NCBI GenBank assembly: GCA_023473795.1
Contig: JAMCYS010000160.1
Coordinates: forward strand, 1 to 58,270
Direction: 5' to 3'
DNA from: Chloroflexota bacterium
Lineage (GTDB): Bacteria > Chloroflexota > UBA6077 > FW602-bin22 > JAMCYS01
Length of the DNA: 58,270 nt
The position numbers and the translations under genes were made by a program. Each line of letters opens with the position of its first letter. The stretch's first letter is position 1. Below are positions 16,077 through 23,955 of this stretch, one piece after another. Under the pieces are notes generated by a model that saw nothing but the letters and a program-made list of their open reading frames with translations, did no database searches and was not told the origin of the DNA.

Positions 16077-17765
16077 TCACTTCTTGGTGGTAGTCACACC
16101 CGACCAATCGATCGTGTTGTCGAGCACCGTGGTGAACCCCTCGACGGACTTGTATGCGGCCGTGATCAGCGTCGGAGTCACCAAGTAGATTTCCGGAACG
16201 TCTTCCACGAGCAACTTGAGAGCATCCTGGTAGATCTTGGCGCGCTTGGCGTCGTCGGGCTCGGCGGCCGCGCTCGTCAACAGCTGGGTCATCTTGGGGT
16301 TAGAGTAGTTGGCCATGTTCTGGGTGCCGTCCGGCAGTAGCCAGAGATCGAGTACGCGCTGCATGTCCGGCCCGGTGTGACCCATCTCGCTTACCGCCTG
16401 GTCCTTCTTGTTGAAGACGCGATCGACGAGCGTCGGGCCTTCCATCGTCTCGAATTTGAGGTTGATGCCGGCCTCTTTCATCTGCGATTGGAAGACCTGG
16501 GCGATGAGAATGTCGTTGGGGGTGTTGATTACCAGTGTCGTGTCTTCCAGGCCATTGGGGAAGCCGGCCTCAGCCAGGAGCTGTTTGGCCTTGGGGAGGT
16601 CTCGCTGATACTCGATCTCTTTCGTGTAGTAAGGGCTGTCGGGGAGGACAGGAGCGAACGCCGGCAAGCCCTTGCCCATTAGCGCGGCATCGACAATCGC
16701 CTTGCGGTCCACCGCGTACTTCACGGCCTGGCGGACCTTGACGTTGTCCCAGGGCGCTTTCTTAGTGTTGAAGGCGAACATGAAGAACTGGGAAAGCGGC
16801 GTCTCTTTGAGGTAGATGTCCGCTTGCGCCTTGTAACCATCGTAGTCCGCGTTGCGGATCTGCTGCAGCACGTCGGCGCTCTTGGCGAGGAAGGTGGAGC
16901 GCTGGGCACCGGCGTCGCTGAGCGGCATAAAGCGAATGCGGTCGACCTTGGGATAGCCTTTGCGATAGTAGTCCGGAAACCGGACGACGTCGATGTACTG
17001 GTCTGTGCGCCACTCTTTGAACATGAAGGGACCGGCGCCGATAGGATTGGTCTTGGGATCTTTGCCCGCCGCTATCTCTTCCACCGGGTATATCGGTAGG
17101 TAGACCAGCTTATCGAAAAGGAAGACCCAGGGGTTCTTGAGGTGGAAGATGGCGGTGTACTTGCCCTTGGCCTCGACGCCATCCACGGGCGCCATCTGCG
17201 TGCGTAGAGTGGCCCCTACCTTGGGGTCGAGGATCCTTTCGACGTTCTTCTTGATGTCGTCGGCAACGAGCTCTCGCCCATTGTGGAACTTGACGCCCTC
17301 GGGCAGATCGAAGCTGATCGTCTTGGGATCGATGTAGTCCCACTTCTTCGCCAGGCTGGGTACGGCCTTGCCCGAAGCGTCGTAGCGGCAGAGGAACTCA
17401 TGCATGCACATAGTTGGCCAGTAGGACGCCTTAGCTGAGGAAGTCTGCATGTCCAACGAAGGTGGGGACTGAGGCACGATAACCGTAACCGTGCCACCGG
17501 ATGCGGCGGCCTGGGTAGCAGCAGGCGCTGGCGCCGCCGAAGCGGCAGGAGCCGGGGCGGTGGTGGCCGCCGGCTTGGGGGCCTCGGTGGCCTTGGGCGC
17601 GGCGGGCGCCTGGGTGGCGGGCGCGGGAGCGGCGGGGGAGCAGTTGGCAAGCGAGAAGAGCGAGACGAGGCCGGCGCCCGACAGGGCGGCCATCTTCAAT
17701 AGGTCGCGACGGGTGACCCCGTGGCGGCCGGCAGCGGACCGGTGGTTGTTGTCTCCAGTGTTCAT
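16077..17765 (-). CDS. Peptide-binding lipoprotein, SBP family 5 (set 2)
   Basis: A 562-residue extracellular binding protein. It has a twin-arginine segment (VTRRDLLKMAAL), a lipobox ending LANC near residue 42 and an Ala/Pro/Thr tether to about residue 90. The SBP_bac_5 domain contains ISFDLPEGVKFHNGRELVAD and DDIKKNVERILDP. It takes its ligand to the permeases encoded just downstream. ATG start with AGGAGGAAGAGGC upstream. It lies 137 nt after the GntR-type regulator and is probably under its control. Confidence 0.92.
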   Translation of the reverse strand: MNTGDNNHRSAAGRHGVTRRDLLKMAALSGAGLVSLFSLANCSPAAPAPATQAPAAPKATEAPKPAATTAPAPAASAAPAPAATQAAASGGTVTVIVPQSPPSLDMQTSSAKASYWPTMCMHEFLCRYDASGKAVPSLAKKWDYIDPKTISFDLPEGVKFHNGRELVADDIKKNVERILDPKVGATLRTQMAPVDGVEAKGKYTAIFHLKNPWVFLFDKLVYLPIYPVEEIAAGKDPKTNPIGAGPFMFKEWRTDQYIDVVRFPDYYRKGYPKVDRIRFMPLSDAGAQRSTFLAKSADVLQQIRNADYDGYKAQADIYLKETPLSQFFMFAFNTKKAPWDNVKVRQAVKYAVDRKAIVDAALMGKGLPAFAPVLPDSPYYTKEIEYQRDLPKAKQLLAEAGFPNGLEDTTLVINTPNDILIAQVFQSQMKEAGINLKFETMEGPTLVDRVFNKKDQAVSEMGHTGPDMQRVLDLWLLPDGTQNMANYSNPKMTQLLTSAAAEPDDAKRAKIYQDALKLLVEDVPEIYLVTPTLITAAYKSVEGFTTVLDNTIDWSGVTTTKK

Positions 17766-17902
17766 GCCTCTTCCTCCTAGTAGACTGCAGTCAGATCACG
17801 CCGGCCTGGCGGGAGCCAAGCCGTTCTTGCCAGATGAGTCCTTGGACGCAGAGATTGACACTGAGCCGCGTGGGATGGCCACGCCTCTTCCGGACGCTGG
17901 CG

Positions 17903-18688
17903 CTAATCACCCCCTCCCAAGTTGGTAGCCTGCTCTGGACTCGCTCGCCCGCTGACGGGCAGTGGTGCAGGAGCGGAGCGATCCTCCAGAACCTCGACCA
18001 GGGCGCGCGCCGCGAGGGGGGCGCCCTGCGGCTGCAGACGCTGGGGCAGACTGCCGTAGATGTGGCGCACCACTGCGTCGCCGAGCGCAGCTGGCCCGCC
18101 GGCGCGCAGGGCGGCGAGGTACACCTCGTGGATCCGCACCGTGTCGTGCGGGTCAACGGCCATGGTATCGACCAGGAACTTGCCGCGAATGTGGGTATCG
18201 ATGCCGGCCCAGATGGCGTTGATCGTGGGGTTGCCGGCGAACTCCAGGAGCTGGCGGTGGAAGCGCATGTCCAGTTCGGTGAGCAGTCGGCGGTCGGCCG
18301 TCTGGGCGGCCCGCCTCATCGCCTCGACGTTCTCCTCTAGAACGGCGATCTGGGCCGGCTGTAGGCGGGTCGCCAGCCGGCGGGCGACAAAGACCTCGAT
18401 GGCGACGCGGGTCGGCAGCAGCACTTCCACGACCTCCTCCTCGGAGGTTGTGGCGACGCGGGTCTCGCGATAGGGGGTGGAGACGACGAGGCCCTCTTTC
18501 TCCAAACCGCGCAGGGCCTCGCGCACACAGCCACGAGAGACGCCAAAGGCGGCGGCCAGCTCGCTCTCCAGCAGGCGCTCATCCGATTTGAGTTGACCTT
18601 GGAGGATGGCGGACCTGATCTGCTCCGCGACCTGCTGGCGCAATGATCGTAGGGAAGGGGAATGGAACGCCGGCTGCTCTGTCTGCAA
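17903..18688 (-). CDS. GntR-family regulator with FCD domain (FadR subfamily)
   Basis: A 261-residue transcription factor. A winged helix-turn-helix occupies about 10-78 (QVAEQIRSAILQGQL, then SRGCVREALRGLEKEGLV). The FCD ligand domain follows with the metal/carboxylate ligands expected in ELDMRFHRQLLE, the HIRGK segment and RIHEVYLAAL. FCD regulators sense organic acids such as hydroxyacids or amino-acid breakdown products, which fits the neighbouring importers and enzymes. The start is a TTG at 18688 behind GGCAGGAG. It precedes set 2 on the same strand and has its own promoter with a palindrome over the -35 box, suggesting autoregulation. Confidence 0.9.
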   Translation of the reverse strand: MQTEQPAFHSPSLRSLRQQVAEQIRSAILQGQLKSDERLLESELAAAFGVSRGCVREALRGLEKEGLVVSTPYRETRVATTSEEEVVEVLLPTRVAIEVFVARRLATRLQPAQIAVLEENVEAMRRAAQTADRRLLTELDMRFHRQLLEFAGNPTINAIWAGIDTHIRGKFLVDTMAVDPHDTVRIHEVYLAALRAGGPAALGDAVVRHIYGSLPQRLQPQGAPLAARALVEVLEDRSAPAPLPVSGRASPEQATNLGGGD

Positions 18689-18732
18689 GGCTCGTCTTCT
18701 CCTGCCTTACTGCTGCCTGCCACCCGAGCCGT

Positions 18733-18765
18733 AGTGTACTCACTGCCTTTCGGATTGTCAACAAT
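18733..18765 (-). promoter_or_regulatory. Promoter and candidate operator of the GntR-type gene
   Basis: On the minus strand TTGACA (18761-18756), a 17-nt spacer and TACACT (18738-18733). The palindrome ATTGTCAACAAT (18754-18765) covers the -35 box and resembles the GT-AC core of GntR-family operators, though its 2-nt centre is tighter than the usual FadR site. Confidence 0.6.
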
Positions 18766-18876
18766 GTTTGCGGCACGAGCGCCAATCTCGTGAGGCTGGG
18801 GAACCTCCCTCAGGCGGCGGAGATTGCCGCTGCGGCCGAACACCTGGCCGCGGCAGGGCCAAGTTGGCCCTGGGCC

Positions 18877-19914
18877 CTACATGCGCAGCTTAGGGTCTAG
18901 GACGTCGCGCAGGCCGTCGCCGAAGAAGTTCACGGCCAGCACGGTGGACATCAGCACCAGGCCAGGCATGGTGGTAACATGCCAGGCCGTGGACAGGTAG
19001 CCCCGCCCGTCGGCGATCATGCTGCCCCAGGTGGGAGTTGGCGGCGGCACGCCCAGGCCCAAGTAGGAAAGCGCCGACTCCAGGATGATGACAAAGCCCA
19101 CCTGCTGGCTGGCGAGGACTATCAAGGGCGTCCAGACGTTCGGCAAGATATGGCGGAAGATGATCCGCAGGTCGCTGCCCCCCACCGTGCGGGCGGCCTC
19201 GATGAACTGTTGCTCGCGCAGCGAGAGTACGAGACCGCGCACCGTCCTGGCGTAGGTCATCCAGATGGACACGCTCATCACTATGATGAGGTTGCGCAGG
19301 CTGGGTCCCATGATGCCCACCAGAGCGATTGCCAGCAGGATGTAGGGGATGGCCAGCTGCACGTCGGCCAGACGCATTATCACCTCATCGGTCTTGCCGC
19401 CGTAGTAGCCGGCCAGCAAGCCGAGCAAGACGCCGACTGTGCCGGAGATCAATACGGCCAGCAGCCCGATGGTGAGCGAAATGCGCGCGCCGTAGATGAC
19501 GCGAGTGAGAATATCGCGGCCCAGTTGGTCACCACCCAAGACGTACTTGAGGTCGATGCCGGTCCAGATGGGCGTCTGCAGCCGGTAGTTGAAATCGACC
19601 AGTTCGGGATCGCCGGGGGCCACGTAACCGGCAAAGATCGCCAGCAGAGCCAGCACCAGTAAGAACAGGCCGCCGCCGACGGCCCGCCGGCTGTGCCGGA
19701 AGCGTTCGAAGAAGGTCTGCCGAGGAGGCGGGGCTTTGAGGTCGAGCCCGGCCACGGCGACGACGTGCCTCTCGCCCGCCTGGGCTACGGACCGGGACAC
19801 GGCCGCCTCGTAGGCTCCCTCAGGGTCGGTATAACAGGCCTGATCGACGGCACTATCGACTTGCCCGGCGGCCGGTTCCAGGGCGGAGGTGCGCGGCTCG
19901 GAAACGTCGGACAT
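18877..19914 (-). CDS. Peptide ABC importer permease, DppC/OppC type (set 3)
   Basis: A 345-residue permease with an unusually long hydrophilic N-terminus of about 75 residues before the first helix. The OppC motifs follow: GGDQLGRDILTRVIYGARIS, the EAA loop AARTVGGSDLRIIFRHILPN, and LGVPPPTPTWGSMIADGRGY. I start it at ATG 19914; a GTG at 19926 in frame is possible. It pairs with the DppB-type gene 15 nt upstream. It is the last gene of the set-3 run, before the GntR promoter. Confidence 0.9.
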   Translation of the reverse strand: MSDVSEPRTSALEPAAGQVDSAVDQACYTDPEGAYEAAVSRSVAQAGERHVVAVAGLDLKAPPPRQTFFERFRHSRRAVGGGLFLLVLALLAIFAGYVAPGDPELVDFNYRLQTPIWTGIDLKYVLGGDQLGRDILTRVIYGARISLTIGLLAVLISGTVGVLLGLLAGYYGGKTDEVIMRLADVQLAIPYILLAIALVGIMGPSLRNLIIVMSVSIWMTYARTVRGLVLSLREQQFIEAARTVGGSDLRIIFRHILPNVWTPLIVLASQQVGFVIILESALSYLGLGVPPPTPTWGSMIADGRGYLSTAWHVTTMPGLVLMSTVLAVNFFGDGLRDVLDPKLRM

Positions 19915-19929
19915 CTCTCGCTGCACCCC

Positions 19930-20850
19930 CTAACCGTAGCGAATACGCGGATCGATGTAGACGTAGACGACGTCGAGGACGAGGTTAATAGCGACGAAGA
20001 AGACCGAGACCAGGAGCGTAGCTGCCTGCACCAGGGGGTAGTCGCGCGCCAGAATCGCCGTCACCAGCACACGCCCGACGCCGGGCCAGGCGAAGATGGT
20101 CTCGGTGATCACCGCGCCGCCCAGCAGGTAGCCCAGTTGGATGCCGACCACGGTGACGAGTGGAATGAGGATGTTCTTGAGGGCGTGGCCATAGATGACC
20201 ATGCGCTCGGTGAGGCCCTTAGAGCGAGCCGTGCGGATGTAGTCCTCGCCCAGAATGTCCAGCATGCCGGAGCGCACCAGGCGGGTGACTAGCGCCATTT
20301 GCGGCGCGCCCAGGGCGATGGCGGGCAGGATGATGCTCTGCCAGGTATCGCGTCCCGAGGAAGGGAGCCAGCGCAGCTGCACGGCGAAAACCAGGATCAG
20401 CATCAGGCCGAGCCAATAGACGGGGGTGGCCTGGCCGACCGTGGCTACGAACATGGCCAGGTAGTCTGGCAGACGGTCACGCTGCACCGCGGAGAGGATG
20501 CCCATTGGTATGGCTATCAGCAAGGCGAAAACCAAGGCCGCCGCGGTCAGTTGGATGGTGGCCGGCAGCATCTCCAGAATGATGCCCAGGGCGGGTTGTT
20601 TATAGTAGAGCGAACGCCCCAGATCCCCGCGTACGGCGTTGGAGACGAAGAGCCAGTACTGCGTGGGCAAAGGCTGGTCGAGCCCCAGCGCCCGGCGCAT
20701 GTTCTGAATATCCGCCTCGGGGGCGCCATCGGGCAGCATCAATTGGGCCGGGTCGCCCGGGGCCAGATGGAGCAGGGAGAACACGACTATCGTAACCCCA
20801 AAGAGGACGAAGATCGAGAGCCCCAGGCGGCGGATGATGTATCTAGTCAA
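19930..20850 (-). CDS. Peptide ABC importer permease, DppB/OppB type (set 3)
   Basis: A 306-residue membrane permease: MTRYIIRRLGLSIFVLFGV, LAPGDPAQLMLPDGAPEAD, ALGLDQPLPTQYW and the loop RTARSKGLTERMVIYGHALKN, ending FAWPGVGRVLVTAILARDYP. It forms the set-3 channel with the DppC-type protein that follows. The gap of 333 nt to the binding-protein gene upstream is filled with hairpin repeats. Confidence 0.92.
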   Translation of the reverse strand: MTRYIIRRLGLSIFVLFGVTIVVFSLLHLAPGDPAQLMLPDGAPEADIQNMRRALGLDQPLPTQYWLFVSNAVRGDLGRSLYYKQPALGIILEMLPATIQLTAAALVFALLIAIPMGILSAVQRDRLPDYLAMFVATVGQATPVYWLGLMLILVFAVQLRWLPSSGRDTWQSIILPAIALGAPQMALVTRLVRSGMLDILGEDYIRTARSKGLTERMVIYGHALKNILIPLVTVVGIQLGYLLGGAVITETIFAWPGVGRVLVTAILARDYPLVQAATLLVSVFFVAINLVLDVVYVYIDPRIRYG

Positions 20851-21183
20851 GGGCTACACCTGGAATACTGGAATATGGGCTTAGCGAGACCGTCCCCCGC
20901 CCGTCTGGTTCCAGAGGCGGACAGTCTCGTACGCGACGTGATTGTCGTACCCCAGCCTGGCCACAAATGGGCCGGGCGACTACTGTCCAGCCCCAGGCAC
21001 GGGGCCGGCACGGAGTCCGGCCCCTATGAGCTGCTATTCATCGTAGGGGCGGGACCCTGTGCCCGCCCCGCCCTAGATCTGGCAGAGGCTAGCACTACAC
21101 GCCTGGAAACCATCCCGCGTGCTGCTCAGACCCTGTGAACGCGCTTATTGTGAATCCACCTCCTACGGGGAGAGGAAACCTGG
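20851..21183. repeat. Gap with three hairpins, including a GTAGGGGCGGG repeat
   Basis: No gene. Hairpins: GAGAC-GTCC around 20915 with GGACAGTCTC near 20927 (one mismatch), GGGGCCGG/CCGGCCCC (21001-21008 with 21017-21024), and GGGGCGGG/CCCGCCCC (21046-21053 with 21062-21069) preceded by GTA, a commonly seen dispersed bacterial repeat. They lie between the set-3 binding protein and its permease, as in sets 1 and 2. Confidence 0.6.
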
Positions 21184-22851
21184 CTACCCCCAGGACGCGC
21201 CGCGCAGGTCCCACACTTTGAAGGGGTAGGCCTGGAAGCCATTGATCCCCTTCTTCACGCCGTAGATGGCCTCCATCTGGTACAGCCAGATCATCGGCCC
21301 CTCTTTATAGAGTATGTCCTGCGCGTCTTGGTAGATCTTGGCCCGCTTAGTCTGGTCGACGGTCGTCTGCCCTTGCAGGATCAAATCGAAGACCTGCTGA
21401 TTGACCCAGCCGCTCTTGAAGACGTCGCTGCGGATGCGCTGGTCCATAATCTGGTCCGGGTCCCAGGTCGCGGCACCCGTAACGTAGATGTTGTAGCTGC
21501 CGGCACCGCGGGCGGCGGTGAAGGCGGCGCCTTCCATCACCGACAGGTCGTTGTCCAGGCCAGCCGCCTTGAGGTAGGCGGAGATGGCCTCCGCGACCTC
21601 CTGCATCTTCGGATACCAGCCCTGGGGGGCGATGAACTTGATCTTGCCGCCCGACCAGCCAGCCGATTTGAGCAGGCTCTTGGCCTTCTCAACATCGAAC
21701 GGATAGGGCTTGAGGCTCTCGGAGAAGCCCAGCTCGCCCTGGGGTACGATGGCAGCCGATGCCCGACCGCCCTCGAGGATCTTACTGACGATGGTTTGGC
21801 GGTCGATGGCGTAGTTGACGGCCATGCGCGCGTCGACCTTGTCGAAAGGCGGTTGGTCGCACTTGAGGCCAAGGTACAGTTGGTCCCAGGCCACCGCGCG
21901 CAAGATGGTCAGCTTGGCGTCGGCCTGGAGCACCTTCACCTGGTCTGGTGGTACGGTGTCGACGATGTCAATCTCGCCAGTCTGCAATCCGGCTACCCGA
22001 GTCTGATCCTCCATAATCGGGCGGTAGGTGATCTTCGTCAGCTTGGGCTTGCCCTTCCACCAATCTGGGTTGGCCTCCATAACGAAGCGCTCGTTCTTCT
22101 TCCATTCCACGAATTTGAAGGCCCCGGTGCCGATCGGGGTGTCGAAGAAGTTGGTGGGGTTGGCCTGAATCTGCTTAGCCGAATACATCACCGTGGGGGT
22201 GATCAGGTTAGAAAGAAGGGTGCCCATCGGCTTGGCAGTGCGGATGATGGCTGTGTAGTCATCAGGAGTGTCGACTTTATCAAGCTGGGCCCACCAGGTA
22301 GCGCGGGCGAGCTTCTTGTCCTTCAGCCGCTCAAGGCTAGCCTTGACGCTGGCCGAGGTGAAGGGGTCGCCGTTGTGGAACTTGACGCCCTTCTTGAGCT
22401 TGAAAGTCCAGGCTAGGCCGTCGGCCGAAGCCTCCCAAGACTCCGCCAGACCGGGGATGTACTTGCCGCTCGGATCCATCTCGACCAGGGTGTCAAAGAT
22501 GTGCAAGAAGAGGTCGTAGTTGACCAGGTTGAACTGGTCGTAGGCGTCCATCTTCTGGATCTCTTCCGGTCGGGCGATGACGATCTCGGTCTTGGCCGCG
22601 GCGGCGGGCGCCGGGGCGGTAGTGGCAGCAGGGGCAGGAGCGCTCGTGGCAGCGGGGGCCGGGGCGCTAGTAGCTGCCGGCTTCGGGGCCTGGGTCGCCG
22701 CCGGGGCGGTGGTCGCGGCCGGCGCAGCTGGCTGGCTGCAGGCCGCCATACCGACGGCCGCCAGGCTCGTCGTACCCAGTTTCAGCAAGTCGCGGCGGGT
22801 CAGCTGGCGCTGGCCCAGGTTCGCCAGGGTACCTTCACGCTCGGTGGACAT
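21184..22851 (-). CDS. Peptide-binding lipoprotein, SBP family 5 (set 3)
   Basis: A 555-residue extracellular binding protein with twin arginines (QLTRRDLLKLGT), a lipobox ending MAAC and a long Ala/Pro/Thr tether. The SBP_bac_5 domain contains WTFKLKKGVKFHNGDPFTSA. The start at 22851 (MSTEREG) is preferred over one 15 codons upstream because GAAGGAG lies 8 nt before it. Its operon partners upstream are a D-glutamate-cyclase-like and a D-threonine-aldolase-like gene, hinting that the ligand contains D-residues. Confidence 0.92.
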   Translation of the reverse strand: MSTEREGTLANLGQRQLTRRDLLKLGTTSLAAVGMAACSQPAAPAATTAPAATQAPKPAATSAPAPAATSAPAPAATTAPAPAAAAKTEIVIARPEEIQKMDAYDQFNLVNYDLFLHIFDTLVEMDPSGKYIPGLAESWEASADGLAWTFKLKKGVKFHNGDPFTSASVKASLERLKDKKLARATWWAQLDKVDTPDDYTAIIRTAKPMGTLLSNLITPTVMYSAKQIQANPTNFFDTPIGTGAFKFVEWKKNERFVMEANPDWWKGKPKLTKITYRPIMEDQTRVAGLQTGEIDIVDTVPPDQVKVLQADAKLTILRAVAWDQLYLGLKCDQPPFDKVDARMAVNYAIDRQTIVSKILEGGRASAAIVPQGELGFSESLKPYPFDVEKAKSLLKSAGWSGGKIKFIAPQGWYPKMQEVAEAISAYLKAAGLDNDLSVMEGAAFTAARGAGSYNIYVTGAATWDPDQIMDQRIRSDVFKSGWVNQQVFDLILQGQTTVDQTKRAKIYQDAQDILYKEGPMIWLYQMEAIYGVKKGINGFQAYPFKVWDLRGASWG

Positions 22852-22934
22852 ACCTCGCTCCTTCGTTTCAGTATTGCGAGTTATCGATTGTCGCATGAGC
22901 AGTCATCGGCAAGGTCGGCGACGGGCGACCGGGA

Positions 22935-23945
22935 TCAGGTGGCCCGGTTGAGGGCCGTCCTCGTCAGCAACTGCAGAATGTCCACGATGTGGCAGTGGAT
23001 ACGGCCGGGTATGTCGTCGCAGTAATAAACCGGACCCATCCCGAAGCCGTCCACGGCTCCGGCGCGCTGGCAGGCCTCGAGCACCCGGCGCTCGGCCTCG
23101 GCCTCATGCAGGGTGCGTTCGTTTCCCAGAAGCACACCGAGCATGGCGGCGATGCCGTAGGCGCCCCAGTTCGAAACCTGGGCGACGACCGTGACGTCGG
23201 GCGCTTCGGTGGCAGCCACACCTCCTTGGCACGGGCATTGGTAAACCGCGCCCCATTTGTGGTACTGGCGGGTGGCCTCGGCCACCAGGCCCATCCCCGC
23301 CTCGTTGCCGGCATCGCCGATGGCGATGGTCAGAATCCCCGCCTCTCGCGCCCTGCCGGGGAGGGCCTCGATGCGCATGTGGCCCTCCATCTGGGCCTGG
23401 CCGCCGCCGCGATGGGCCACCCCCTTGGCGTTCAGACCTAGCTTCTCGATGGTGACGATAGCCTTGGGGACGAGAGTGCGCGCGACCTCGTCTGCTCGCG
23501 CCTCAGCTCTATCGTCGTCGGGGAAGCTTTGAAGAACGAAGGAAGAAGGCACCTCCCTGGCGACCGAGAGCGGTCGTTCCAACAAGCCGATGGCGTCGAG
23601 GCTGGCGCGCACAGGCGCCAGACACTGCTCTTCCGCCAGCACGAGCGGCACGGCGCCGAAGGCGTGGCTGACGGCGTAAGCCGGGGCCGCGGCCCCAGGC
23701 GGGCCGTCGTCCTCCCCGGCGGGCATAAAGCCGGGCACCGGAAAACCTGTCGCAATTACTACTATATCGCCTCTGTGCACGCTGTCAACAAGGCGCTCGG
23801 CGGCGAGCAAGACCGGCGGGCCACCCTGCTTCTCCCGGGCCGTGGCGGCGAGGGGACGCACGATGCCCCGCAGGCCGGGCCTGCGGATTTCGGTTGTGAT
23901 CAGGGACTCGATGGCGTCGGCCACCGGAAGATATTGGCTGTCCAC
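22935..23945 (-). CDS. D-glutamate cyclase-like protein (DUF4392)
   Basis: A 336-residue protein that I place in the DUF4392/D-glutamate cyclase C-terminal family, whose known member turns D-glutamate into 5-oxo-D-proline. Diagnostic stretches are GDIVVIATGFPVPGF near the start, VTIEKLGLNAKGVAHRGGG in the middle, and AIGDAGNEAGMGLV followed by a WGA/NWGAYGIAAML region. The start is a GTG at 23945 with AAGGA upstream, 10 nt after the stop of the PLP enzyme gene, so the two are translationally close. The family call rests on motif memory, and the substrate may differ from D-glutamate. The setting beside a D-amino-acid-type PLP enzyme supports a D-residue role. Confidence 0.72.
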   Translation of the reverse strand: MDSQYLPVADAIESLITTEIRRPGLRGIVRPLAATAREKQGGPPVLLAAERLVDSVHRGDIVVIATGFPVPGFMPAGEDDGPPGAAAPAYAVSHAFGAVPLVLAEEQCLAPVRASLDAIGLLERPLSVAREVPSSFVLQSFPDDDRAEARADEVARTLVPKAIVTIEKLGLNAKGVAHRGGGQAQMEGHMRIEALPGRAREAGILTIAIGDAGNEAGMGLVAEATRQYHKWGAVYQCPCQGGVAATEAPDVTVVAQVSNWGAYGIAAMLGVLLGNERTLHEAEAERRVLEACQRAGAVDGFGMGPVYYCDDIPGRIHCHIVDILQLLTRTALNRAT

Positions 23946-23955
23946 TTGCCCATCC

